A program made the position numbers and the translations under genes. From Methanomassiliicoccaceae archaeon (GTDB lineage: Archaea > Thermoplasmatota > Thermoplasmata > Methanomassiliicoccales > Methanomethylophilaceae), in NCBI GenBank assembly GCA_003557905.1, contig PWNH01000005.1:1-54514 (forward strand): a stretch of DNA of 54,514 bases. The letters are read 5' to 3'. Under the pieces are notes generated by a model. The model was not told the DNA's origin. It was given only the letters and a program-made list of their open reading frames with translations, and did no database searches. Positions within the stretch are counted from its first letter, which is position 1. Each line of letters starts with the position of its first letter. Of this stretch, positions 18,898 to 27,341 are shown one piece after another.

Positions 18898-20274
18898 TCA
18901 AGTGTGTTTGGTGATGTCTCCGTACTTACGCCTGAAGGCCTTGGCCATCCACGGCGGTGCAACCAGGGCGGTGACGATGGACATGAACACCACCACAGTG
19001 TACATCTCCTGGGTTATGGCAGCGGCCGTCAACCCCATGTAGGCCACGGTTATACCGACCTCGCCACGGGGGGACATGCCGATACCGACGATATTCGCCT
19101 CCTCCTTGCCCAGGGACTTGTCGGTCCAGAGAACCCCTAGATAACCCGCGACATATTTTCCGATTATCGCCAGGATGATGACCATAACGGTCAGAAGGAT
19201 CATGTCCCCGAAGCCGGTCAGCTGCACCCTCATACCGACATAAACGAAGAACAGAGGCACCAGTAGAGCGTTGATCCCCTTGAACTTGCTTTCCAGTCTG
19301 TCCTGTGCGAACTCGGCGAAGAGCATACCGGCAAGGAAGGCCCCGATAATCGATGCCAGACCTATGATCGAGGCCAAGGCGGATAGGCCGAGGCAGGCGA
19401 CCATCGCCAGGGGGAAGGGGTCGATGCTCCATGGCCAATCCCTTTCCTGACATCTCATACCCTTCTCCGTAAGTCGGCATCGCTTCAACTCCGTAGCCTT
19501 GGGGATGCCGTGTGAACACAGTAACATTATCGCAGCCACGAATAGAACGGCAACCAGGATGCTGGAGCCCATCCCTATCAAGTCTATACCGTCCCCACTG
19601 CTCTGGGCGGCGAATATGCTGATGACCATCGCCAGAACAATCATCGTGAGGATGTCGTCCACAACGGCGGCACCGACGATAATCTTGGACTCGATGGTGT
19701 CCATAACGCCCAGTTCATTCAACACACGTGCAGTCATTCCGATGCAGGTTGCCACCATCGCCGCTGCCATGAACAGAGCATGGACCAACCAGTTGGGGTC
19801 GTGGGTGACAAATGTGTCGAACGCCACTATCAGACCGAAACCGAGGATGAACGGAAGTATGACTCCGAATGTAGCGACCGTGAAGGAGGTCTTCCCCACC
19901 GCCTTGAGATCGCAGAACTTGGTCTCCATACCCACAGTGAACAGTAGGAATATCACTCCGAGGTTCGCAAGCACCTCGAATATCTCATGGTATACGGTGG
20001 GATCGGTGGGGTGCCACCCGATTCCCAGCGCGGATGCCAACGTGAAGCTTCCGATGGCGAGGTTGGCGATGATTATTCCGGCCATTATCTCGCCGACTTG
20101 GCTCAGCATACCGAAACGAACGAAGAGTTCGGCGAATATCCGGGCAAGAAGGAAGACTATGAATATCTGTATCAGGACGGCCTCGAGAAGGGGTGCATCC
20201 ATGATAGGGGCGAACAGAGAGTTCAGAAAGTCACCGATTACGATGAGCGAGGACAATCCTATCATTTCGCTCAA
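18898..20274 (-). CDS. Second cation/proton antiporter, CPA2 type (tandem paralogue)
   Basis: 458 aa, colinear with the next gene downstream and very similar across most of its length, which indicates a tandem duplication. The same marks are seen: VGAAVVDDILTMIVLAMV, GMSPRGEVGITVAYMGL and a cysteine-bearing cytoplasmic-type loop CRLTEKGMRCQERDWPW. No regulatory RCK domain. The two genes are separated by 93 nt and read in the same direction. The pair may differ in ion or pH preference. Conserved substitutions sit mainly in the loops and the N-terminal 30 residues. Confidence 0.9.
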   Translation of the reverse strand: MSEMIGLSSLIVIGDFLNSLFAPIMDAPLLEAVLIQIFIVFLLARIFAELFVRFGMLSQVGEIMAGIIIANLAIGSFTLASALGIGWHPTDPTVYHEIFEVLANLGVIFLLFTVGMETKFCDLKAVGKTSFTVATFGVILPFILGFGLIVAFDTFVTHDPNWLVHALFMAAAMVATCIGMTARVLNELGVMDTIESKIIVGAAVVDDILTMIVLAMVISIFAAQSSGDGIDLIGMGSSILVAVLFVAAIMLLCSHGIPKATELKRCRLTEKGMRCQERDWPWSIDPFPLAMVACLGLSALASIIGLASIIGAFLAGMLFAEFAQDRLESKFKGINALLVPLFFVYVGMRVQLTGFGDMILLTVMVIILAIIGKYVAGYLGVLWTDKSLGKEEANIVGIGMSPRGEVGITVAYMGLTAAAITQEMYTVVVFMSIVTALVAPPWMAKAFRRKYGDITKHT

Positions 20275-20517
20275 TAATGAAGATGTATTTGCTATTTTTC
20301 ATCATCAATAGAAAAAATGCTGATATGTGGACATTTGAGACCACGTCAGGGGATATCTGAACGGCTTGTCTAACGGAACTGCTGATCCAGACGACGAACG
20401 TACCTCGGACCCCAATCCGTACGTCTGATCAAACGTGTTCAAAATTATCATTGGGGAATCATATGGAGAACTATTGGAGGACGATATCCATGGGTCCGTT
20501 TTCAGAATCGCTGCCCG

Positions 20518-20901
20518 TCATCCCCTGACGAACTTAACATACTCAGCAACGGAATGAGATTGGATATCGAACAACATTGACCTTAAACGTTCAGAGTCAC
20601 CTCTGATTATCAGGACCTCCAGACACTTATGGTCCTTCAAATGGGAATGCATGTGGGTCTGGATGATGTTCTCGTTCCTATGGATGATATTGGTTAGCCA
20701 TAGGTCGGCGTGTTTGTTGTGGACGACTATGAGGACCCCCTCGACATCCCCGCTCAGCTCCATCCTCTCCTTGATCTCAGCCTCGGCAGAGCGCAGGCAA
20801 AGACGGATGGCCTCACTCCGGTTGCTGAGACCAAGCAACTCTTGGAGGGAGTCGAGATCGGCTATGTTCTTATCGTTCAGAGATATGCTTACTACGGGCA
20901 A
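20518..20901 (-). CDS. nikR: NikR-like nickel-responsive ribbon-helix-helix regulator
   Basis: A 127-aa repressor. Residues 1-45 form the ribbon-helix-helix DNA-binding domain (VVSISLNDKNIADLD, then LSNRSEAIRLCLRS). Residues about 50-127 form the ACT-like metal and tetramerisation domain. All four nickel ligands of E. coli NikR can be placed by spacing from the cysteine: a His 19 residues before it, the two His of HSH (8 and 6 before) and the Cys of HKCLEV. The start is TTG at 20901, preceded by GGAGG 10 nt upstream. It is divergent from a ZnuABC-type importer, which it probably controls. Nickel is needed for methyl-CoM reductase, so a nickel role is plausible. Confidence 0.9.
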   Translation of the reverse strand: MPVVSISLNDKNIADLDSLQELLGLSNRSEAIRLCLRSAEAEIKERMELSGDVEGVLIVVHNKHADLWLTNIIHRNENIIQTHMHSHLKDHKCLEVLIIRGDSERLRSMLFDIQSHSVAEYVKFVRG

Positions 20902-21033
20902 GTTATCCAGCCTCCATCGTAAGATGGTTCTATGATTATCAATGATATTAAGATTATTAAATCCTTAGTGATAATTGATTATTATTTATTAAACAATAGA
21001 TAACTTATTAATAATTATTTTGTGAATGATTGC
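20902..21033. promoter_or_regulatory. AT-rich divergent control region, nikR / metal importer
   Basis: The region contains repeated GATTAT/GATAAT units (20934, 20952, 20970, 20977). Among them is an inverted repeat, ATTAT (20953-20957) with ATAAT (20971-20975), spaced 13 nt. Two AT-rich boxes (about 20981-20992 and 21003-21020) could be the promoters. The inverted repeat is a candidate NikR operator, but the sequence is so AT-rich that chance repeats are likely. Confidence 0.35.
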
Positions 21034-21936
21034 ATGATGCAACAGATTCAGCTAATAGCATTGATACTGGTGGGCGCCCTTGTGATGGGAGGGGCCATCG
21101 TATTCTTCACTTCCGCACAGGATGATGACGATGTAATGGATATCACCGTTACCCTGGCATGGCAGAAGGAGATGGTGGAATGGATAGGGGGCGAGAATGT
21201 GAAGGCCACTCATATGGTTCGGCCTGGTCAGGACCCACATGTGCCTGAGGGGATGACGCCTTCACAGGTGATAGCCGCGGCAAAGTCGCCCGCTTATTTC
21301 TACATCGGTGCGGGCATGGGTTGGGAGACTGCTAACATTCCCACCATCGAATCTGAACTCCCGGACTTGAAGATGGTCAAGATGAGTGAGGGTGTTGAGC
21401 TCATAACTGGTGATGCTCACATTTGGACCTCTCCTGACAACCTACTGATAATGGCCAACAACACCAAGAACGCCCTTATCGAAATCGATCCTGCTAACGA
21501 ACAGGATTACATCAACGGTTACAACAGTTATGCCCTCAGGGTGTTCCAGATAAAGGCCCTGGCGGATGAGAAGCTAGAACCGATGGCGGGGAATGATTTC
21601 CTTGTGTACCACTCCGCTTGGAAGTATCTTGCCCAGGACTATGGTATAAACGAGTACTCCATCCAGCCTCTGACCACCGGAGGTTCAGCTATAGAATTGA
21701 CTGTCTCCAACATCCAGGAGTTCGTTGATTGGATCGAGGCTCAGAATGCCAGTCTGACCACTATGTTCGTCAGGCCTTTCGACCCTGTCAACAGCAACAC
21801 GGCATTGAAGGACGCGTTTGAAAGCAACAACATCGAAATCGTGATCGCCAACCCTCTATCACTGAATTGGTTGGATGAATTGGAAACATTCATTAACGCG
21901 CTGTATGTTTTCTGGGAGGACTCTAACACAGTCTGA
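21034..21936 (+). CDS. Metal-binding ABC receptor, ZnuA (cluster 9) family
   Basis: Membrane-anchored solute-binding protein of about 300 aa. The N-terminal hydrophobic stretch (IQLIALILVGALVMGGAIVFF) serves as anchor. The cluster A-I fold follows, with candidate metal ligands His in QDPHVPEGM, His in TGDAHIWTSP, His in LVYHSAWKYL and Asp in MFVRPFDPVN. The usual His-rich loop of zinc receptors is absent; a short Asp run (QDDDD) follows the anchor. The frame opens at a GTG (21022), but the ATG at 21034 directly starts the anchor and lies at promoter distance from the AT-rich box, so it is preferred. First gene of a three-gene importer. Confidence 0.9.
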   Translation: MMQQIQLIALILVGALVMGGAIVFFTSAQDDDDVMDITVTLAWQKEMVEWIGGENVKATHMVRPGQDPHVPEGMTPSQVIAAAKSPAYFYIGAGMGWETANIPTIESELPDLKMVKMSEGVELITGDAHIWTSPDNLLIMANNTKNALIEIDPANEQDYINGYNSYALRVFQIKALADEKLEPMAGNDFLVYHSAWKYLAQDYGINEYSIQPLTTGGSAIELTVSNIQEFVDWIEAQNASLTTMFVRPFDPVNSNTALKDAFESNNIEIVIANPLSLNWLDELETFINALYVFWEDSNTV

Positions 21937-21945
21937 GGACATTCA

Positions 21946-22707
21946 ATGGAGAAACTCCCGATAGAGATACGAAACCTGAAAGCCGGATACGGTCAAACAG
22001 TTGTGCTCGAGGACGTCTCGATGGACCTCGAGCACAACGATTTTCTTGCCATCATCGGACCCAATGGAGGCGGCAAGACCACCCTCTTAAAGCTGATTCT
22101 GGGAATCATAAAGCCGATGGAGGGGTCCATTAAGATTTTCGGAAAGGACGTTGAAGATGGTTTGAGACATATCGGCTACGTACCTCAAAAGGGCAACTTC
22201 GACAACCGTTTCCCGATAACTGTGTATGATGTTGTCCTCATGGGCACTCGGAATACCAAAGGATTAAGGCCAGTCTACGGTCCTGAGAGCCATGAGAAGG
22301 TAAAAGAGGCAATGGAGACTGTTAGTATTACGGACCTTGCAAAGAAGACTCTGGCCGACCTTTCTGGAGGGCAGTTGCAGAGAGCGCTTTTGGCAAGGGC
22401 GCTCGCTGGTGAGCCGGATATCCTCCTTCTGGATGAACCGACCGCAAGCCTGGATCCTCAGATGAAGGACTGCATATATGATTCCCTGAAAAGGATCAAT
22501 AAGGATGTCTCGATCCTGATCGTCACCCATGACATCGGTGTGGTCTCATCTCAAGTGAAGAGGATAGCCTGTCTGAACCGTAGGATCATCGTCCATGATG
22601 AGCCGTTGATAACTCCCGACATGATGAACCTTGGATATCACTGCCCAGTCGAGCTGTTGGCTCATGGGATACCCCACCGTACCTTGGGAGAGCATGACCA
22701 TGACTGA
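21946..22707 (+). CDS. ABC importer ATPase, ZnuC family
   Basis: 253-aa ATPase of the metal importer. Walker A is GPNGGGKTT, Q-loop GYVPQKGNFD, signature LSGGQLQRALLARAL, Walker B ILLLDEPTASLD and switch His in LIVTHD. The C-terminal tail has several His residues (GIPHRTLGEHDHD), common in ZnuC-type proteins and possibly metal-binding. It starts 9 nt after the receptor gene and its end overlaps the permease start, so the three are one operon. Confidence 0.94.
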   Translation: MEKLPIEIRNLKAGYGQTVVLEDVSMDLEHNDFLAIIGPNGGGKTTLLKLILGIIKPMEGSIKIFGKDVEDGLRHIGYVPQKGNFDNRFPITVYDVVLMGTRNTKGLRPVYGPESHEKVKEAMETVSITDLAKKTLADLSGGQLQRALLARALAGEPDILLLDEPTASLDPQMKDCIYDSLKRINKDVSILIVTHDIGVVSSQVKRIACLNRRIIVHDEPLITPDMMNLGYHCPVELLAHGIPHRTLGEHDHD

Positions 22708-23557
22708 TTGGAGCATGATACTTTCCATCAGCCTGATCCAGAACATGTTCTACGCCACATTGATGGCCAGCATACTATGCGGCATCATCGGCACATATGT
22801 GGTGATCAAGAGGATCGTGTTCGTGAGTGGCGGCATAGCACATGCCACATTCGGCGGTGTGGGTTTCGCATACTATGTCCAATCCGTACTTTTGGTGTCC
22901 TGGTTCGACCCTATGATAGGCGCTATGGTGTTCGCGGTGGGAGCAGCGCTGATAATCGGTTCTCCACGCGTGAACCAACGCTTGAGGGATGATTCCACCA
23001 TTGGCGTGTTATGGGTTGTGGGAATGGCACTGGGTGTGCTTTTCATCAACCTGACGGACCATAGTGTCGTCCAGGTTAGGTCCTACGAGAGCATCCTTTT
23101 CGGAAACGTGCTGTTGGTCAGTACGCAGGACCTGCAGATAATGGCGATAATGATCGTTGTCATATTGGCTGTTGTGGCTTTCCTTTACCGCGATCTGCAG
23201 ATAGTGACTTTCGATGAGGCCCATGCCAGGATAACGGGGATAAACGTCACATTGATGAACACCTTGCTCTACGTCCTCGTGGCGATAACCTGCGTCTTCG
23301 TGATGAACATCGTCGGCATCGTTCTGGTCATCGCCCTCCTCACCATGCCTGCGGCCTTGGCCAGTATGTTCAGCAACGACATGCGCAAGATAATGGGTCT
23401 GGCCATAGTGTCCGCAACTATACTTTCCCTACTCGGATTGGTACTGGCGATAGAGTTCGACATACCTCCAGGCGCCTCCATCGTTCTAACCCTGGGAGTA
23501 TTCTTCATGATCTCCATGGGAATCAAGACCTTGCACGAGAAGGGGTATATCAGCTGA
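22700..23557 (+). CDS. ABC importer permease, ZnuB family
   Basis: 285-aa membrane subunit with about eight or nine hydrophobic segments. The family marks SGGIAHATFGGVGFAYY near residue 50 and FDEAHARITGINV (the coupling helix region) are clear. The frame is open further upstream inside the ATPase gene; the ATG at 22700 has GGGAG 9 nt before it and overlaps the ATPase stop by 8 nt, so it is preferred to 22694. With the receptor and ATPase it imports a divalent metal, Zn, Mn or Ni. The neighbouring NikR-type regulator favours nickel or a nickel-controlled role, by inference. Confidence 0.92.
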   Translation: MTDWSMILSISLIQNMFYATLMASILCGIIGTYVVIKRIVFVSGGIAHATFGGVGFAYYVQSVLLVSWFDPMIGAMVFAVGAALIIGSPRVNQRLRDDSTIGVLWVVGMALGVLFINLTDHSVVQVRSYESILFGNVLLVSTQDLQIMAIMIVVILAVVAFLYRDLQIVTFDEAHARITGINVTLMNTLLYVLVAITCVFVMNIVGIVLVIALLTMPAALASMFSNDMRKIMGLAIVSATILSLLGLVLAIEFDIPPGASIVLTLGVFFMISMGIKTLHEKGYIS

Positions 23558-23567
23558 TTTCACTCAA

Positions 23568-24560
23568 TCATATGTGACCATTGTCACGGTACCATTTCAC
23601 CGTCTCACGCAGACCGTCATGCAATCTATGCTGGGGCGAATAACCCAGTTCCTGAATTATCTTCTCCACGGAGTAACTGCGGTCGCTGGTCACCGCGTCA
23701 ACGGTGCTGATGCGCCACATGAAGTTGTCTCTCCTGAGAAGTGCGTTGACAGCTTGAACCGGCGCGATCATGACCTTCGCCAACAAGGGGGGCAATCTGA
23801 TCCTTGGCATCTTCTTACCTAGGATGTCCGCCAACATGCGATAGACTTCCCCGTAGGAGTAGGACCTCTCCTCACTGACGATATAAGTCTGGCCAGAGGC
23901 CACACCGGGGTTCCTGAGAGCAAGTATGTGTGCCTGGACGACGTCGTTGACATGGACGAATTGGACCTGGCTGCTGCCATCGCCTATCATGAAACGGGAT
24001 GCTATAGAATTGGCGAATGATGTTATGAACCAGTAGGACACGTCGTTCACGTTGCGCGGACCGTATATTCCGGAGGGCCGGAGTATGGTGCAAGCGATGC
24101 CGTTGGCGGCGTATCTGTGCACAACCTCCTCCGCCATCATCTTCGAGCGTCCGTAGTCGAATGAGGGGTTCAAGGGACTTGCCTCATCGGCGGGGATGGC
24201 ATCCACCGGACCCATGGCCTCGGTGGACGAACAGTATATGAAATGCGACACGCCCTCGGCCATACAGGCACGGAGTAGGGCCTCGGTGCCTTCGATGTTT
24301 ATCCTCTGGTACATCTCCCATTTCCCGGAGAAGGTGTAATAGGCGGCGAGGTGTATCACAGCGTCCACACCACGGACCGCCTCTAGAAGGGAACCTGGCT
24401 TATCCAGATGCCCTTCCCGTAGTTCGACACCGATCCTCTCCAAGAGTGATGTGTCGCTGCTCTTCCTTATCATCGCGGCGACTTGGTAACCTTCCTTGAC
24501 CAAGGCCTCTGCCATATGGCCTCCGAGGAAGCCGGTGGCTCCGGTCAGCAATACCTTCAA
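23568..24560 (-). CDS. Extended SDR, NAD-dependent epimerase/3-beta-HSD-like
   Basis: 330-aa oxidoreductase. The Rossmann motif GATGFLGG at residues 7-14 binds NAD(P). The catalytic Ser lies in CSSTEA (near 111) and Tyr136-Lys140 in YGRSK. LRPSGIYGPRN follows at about 160, as in 3-beta-hydroxysteroid dehydrogenase/dihydroflavonol-reductase-like enzymes. Its start overlaps the stop of the LuxC-like gene by 4 nt, so it probably acts on a product of the acyl reductase, for example reducing or oxidising a carbonyl. The real substrate is unknown. Confidence 0.9.
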   Translation of the reverse strand: MKVLLTGATGFLGGHMAEALVKEGYQVAAMIRKSSDTSLLERIGVELREGHLDKPGSLLEAVRGVDAVIHLAAYYTFSGKWEMYQRINIEGTEALLRACMAEGVSHFIYCSSTEAMGPVDAIPADEASPLNPSFDYGRSKMMAEEVVHRYAANGIACTILRPSGIYGPRNVNDVSYWFITSFANSIASRFMIGDGSSQVQFVHVNDVVQAHILALRNPGVASGQTYIVSEERSYSYGEVYRMLADILGKKMPRIRLPPLLAKVMIAPVQAVNALLRRDNFMWRISTVDAVTSDRSYSVEKIIQELGYSPQHRLHDGLRETVKWYRDNGHI

Positions 24561-26005
24561 CGAAGCACCTCGCGACCCATTGATTTGTCGCGCATGTACA
24601 CTCCGTAGGTGAACAGTTTCGCCATGTCCATACCGTCGTATGGTTCGAGCGCACTGCGCATGAACATGTCATCTATGGGCACGATGCGGTATGCACCGGT
24701 AGAGGGCAGCAACGGTATGATGGCCTCCAGATTACCTTTGCCCAATGCAAGACCGACCGTCTGGACCTTGTCCGCGCCCCGGTAGGCGTTGTTCATCGGA
24801 AGGTCCGTGATAAGGTCTATGACCCTCTCGACATCGTCCACCCTGACAATCTCCAGGAAACGACGGCGGTTGTGGAAGGCCAGCGGACCATATGCCTGGC
24901 TGGCCTCATCCAGGTCGCTCACCCGTTCCGACAGGCTGATGGTCCACATGTTGTCTAGATCGTCAGAGGAGAATATCTTAGCGCCAGCGAACTGGGCGTA
25001 TCTCCTGGCGCACTGCAATATGAATGCGCCGTCTTCGGGCATGCCCATCGCCATTTTGGATCCCATCTCGTCAAGATGCTTGGCAACCTTGGCGCAGAAC
25101 TCCTTGGCCGCATCCATTGATCCCAGGAAGGCCGCCTGTGTCGGGGAGGAGCATAGTTGCTGGTCGTAGAGCAGCATGTTGAGTGCCAATCCGTGTGCGG
25201 CCTCATCGTTCGCATTCTCCTCATCCACCACTCCGAATCCAGTCAGAGGGCCGTTGGAGAAGTAGCGTGGCATGTGGGGGTTCCGGGCCACCTTGGCGGA
25301 GACCTCGCCGCGGGCAGGATCCCCTCCCCAGAAGTTCACAACGCCGATCCTGGCATGGCTGAGAAGATAATCCAGTACCGGGCTACCGTGCGCAAAATAG
25401 CTGACCACAAGGAGGTCCAGCATCTCAGTGGCACCGGTCCTCTTGACCGCCTCCTCCAATGTGCTAATCACCGCGACGACGGCCTCGTAGTTAGCCAATG
25501 ACGGCTTCAATATCGTTAGGTTACCGGTGACCAGGGAACTGATCGTCGGTATAAAGGGAGGCACCAGGGAATTACCTGAGCTGATTATCAGCGCTGGACC
25601 GCTGGGATGGTTGCGGATATGCTCATCCCCGGCGATCTCCACCATCCTTTCCAAGGATTCCGCACCTCCGCGGAGCGTGGAGTTCAGGTTCTTCAGCATC
25701 TTGATGGGGTCCAGGACCTCCGCGACGAAGGCCATCTCCAACTTGATGACTTCCGGCGAATAACCGGTGTTCTGTGCCAGACGTTGAGCTACGTCATCTA
25801 GTTCCCCGGACTTCCATCTAGCCCTCCATATATCTCCCATCTCCTCGATGGTCTTAAGGCGTTTCTCCAAAGGAAGTGCGGCGGCGGCCCTCTGTAGCCT
25901 GTCCGCCTTCGCCACTATGGCCTCCATCGACGGGCGGTCGATCTCCGGGATACGCTGTTCATCGCTGATGCGGAACTGGTGACTGGGGCTGTACGGTTGG
26001 TTCAT
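24557..26005 (-). CDS. LuxC-like acyl-CoA reductase
   Basis: 482-aa member of the aldehyde-dehydrogenase superfamily, LuxC branch, which reduces an activated acyl group (acyl-CoA or acyl-enzyme) to an aldehyde with NADPH. LuxC marks: LIISSGNSLVPPFIPT near 140, LTILKPSLANYEAV, and the nucleophile in LYDQQLCSSPTQ (Cys285 from this start, where Vibrio LuxC has its active cysteine). The ATG at 26005 has GGAGG 7 nt upstream and is preferred to one at 26011. It lies between the LuxE-like gene (2 nt upstream) and the SDR (4-nt overlap). Archaea make isoprenoid lipids, so the acyl substrate is a puzzle. Confidence 0.88.
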   Translation of the reverse strand: MNQPYSPSHQFRISDEQRIPEIDRPSMEAIVAKADRLQRAAAALPLEKRLKTIEEMGDIWRARWKSGELDDVAQRLAQNTGYSPEVIKLEMAFVAEVLDPIKMLKNLNSTLRGGAESLERMVEIAGDEHIRNHPSGPALIISSGNSLVPPFIPTISSLVTGNLTILKPSLANYEAVVAVISTLEEAVKRTGATEMLDLLVVSYFAHGSPVLDYLLSHARIGVVNFWGGDPARGEVSAKVARNPHMPRYFSNGPLTGFGVVDEENANDEAAHGLALNMLLYDQQLCSSPTQAAFLGSMDAAKEFCAKVAKHLDEMGSKMAMGMPEDGAFILQCARRYAQFAGAKIFSSDDLDNMWTISLSERVSDLDEASQAYGPLAFHNRRRFLEIVRVDDVERVIDLITDLPMNNAYRGADKVQTVGLALGKGNLEAIIPLLPSTGAYRIVPIDDMFMRSALEPYDGMDMAKLFTYGVYMRDKSMGREVLR

Positions 26006-26007
26006 CG

Positions 26008-27276
26008 TCATTCCTCCATCAACTCCTCAAGGGTGCCACCGCAGGCGCGCTGGAGGTCCCAGCCCTCCTTTACGGTCAATCTCCTCCCGAACTCGAACTC
26101 CTTCCCATAGTATCGGTCGGAATTGTGGAACAGCATTATGTCACCGGGGAAGAAGGCCTCCACCCAGGTAGTCACGAACGGGTTGTATATGCATATCAAT
26201 CCCTCTTTGCCCGGTTCGTCAATGAGCTCGAAGGTCTTGGGGTCAACCAGGAAGACCTCCGATAATGGATGGGGTATCTTTCCCATCAGGTCGTGGTGGT
26301 CTATGAGCGCGGTCAGTGTCTCTGTCATGCCCAGGACGTCCATGAACGGTGCCTCGACACCGTCACCGCTGCGGGATAACGCCTTGAAATAATTGCGGGC
26401 GCCCTCTGCCATCTCAGCGTAAGGTGGGAGGTCGACGAAACCTTTGGACCCGCCACCGGTTACGATGACACCACCCTTGCCGAGATTGACCGGCGGGGCA
26501 CGGGTTATGATCTTGGACACTTCGCGCTTCAGGTTGCTCATCTCATTGAAGCGCTTGGACATCAGATATACGCCAGCGGGTGCGGTGAAGAAGAGTTTGG
26601 GCTCGTCCTTGCTCTTCAGGAAACGCAGGATGTTCTTCTTGTCAGGCTGCAGACGTTGCCAGAACGTCTCGCCCTCCTCGGCCTCGCGCATGCTCATGCC
26701 GTAAAGGAGTTCTATGCCTTTGGATTCGAGCGCCAGCTCCACGAAGGCCACGAAGCTGAGCACGTTCCTCAGCTCAGGGGCGGCCATGAACAGTGCGAGG
26801 CCTTTGTTCTCCTCCAGCTCATGACCGTAAACATACTCGAAAAGGTCGGCATTGGCCTTGACCATTATAGCCAGGTCCAATGGGCTGCGGTAGATCTTGA
26901 CCGGGGCCTTACCCGTGGTACCGCTGGATTGGAAGTGTTCCCCACCCTCGTCAACGTTATCGATGACGAAGCGCTCCTGACCGCCGCCGCGGAGCATGTC
27001 AGCGGGCACCACCAGCTTGACCAGGTCCTTCCTCTCAGCTTCCTCAGGAACGATATCCAGCCTCTCGAACAGTGACGAGTAGTACTCTGAATTGTCACGG
27101 AAGAAGGCCAACGACTCGCGCATCAGTTCTTTCCGGAGCTTCGCCAGCTCATCTGGTGACATTGTGAACAGGTTCGGGTCGTGTATTATGTCCCAGACCT
27201 TCTCCACGAATGGGTTCCCGCGGTGTTTGCTCTGTGAGGCTTTCTCTTTGATCTCTTTGATTCCCAGAATGACCAC
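26008..27276 (-). CDS. LuxE-like acyl-protein synthetase
   Basis: 422-aa member of the LuxE branch of adenylate-forming enzymes, which activates a carboxylic acid with ATP and passes the acyl group to LuxC. Visible are the phosphate-binding loop HFQSSGTTGKAPV near residue 117, DVLGMTETLTAL near 310 (aromatic/acidic adenylation motif), and a cysteine close to the C-terminus (Cys412 in QRACGG), where LuxE proteins carry their acyl acceptor. The start is GTG preceded by a G-rich stretch. A TATA-like AATAAAATA upstream suggests its own promoter, separate from pycA. With luxC-like and SDR genes it forms a three-gene unit. Confidence 0.87.
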   Translation of the reverse strand: MVILGIKEIKEKASQSKHRGNPFVEKVWDIIHDPNLFTMSPDELAKLRKELMRESLAFFRDNSEYYSSLFERLDIVPEEAERKDLVKLVVPADMLRGGGQERFVIDNVDEGGEHFQSSGTTGKAPVKIYRSPLDLAIMVKANADLFEYVYGHELEENKGLALFMAAPELRNVLSFVAFVELALESKGIELLYGMSMREAEEGETFWQRLQPDKKNILRFLKSKDEPKLFFTAPAGVYLMSKRFNEMSNLKREVSKIITRAPPVNLGKGGVIVTGGGSKGFVDLPPYAEMAEGARNYFKALSRSGDGVEAPFMDVLGMTETLTALIDHHDLMGKIPHPLSEVFLVDPKTFELIDEPGKEGLICIYNPFVTTWVEAFFPGDIMLFHNSDRYYGKEFEFGRRLTVKEGWDLQRACGGTLEELMEE

Positions 27277-27341
27277 CCCCGGCCGTCATCTCTGGAACGT
27301 CATGGTTGCATATTTTATTATCGCCATCCGATTAAGGGAAA

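Noticed and set aside
20463-20528. Small ORF of 21 codons beside nikR
   Set aside because: No Shine-Dalgarno at a usual distance, overlaps the nikR 3' end and shows no feature of a protein.
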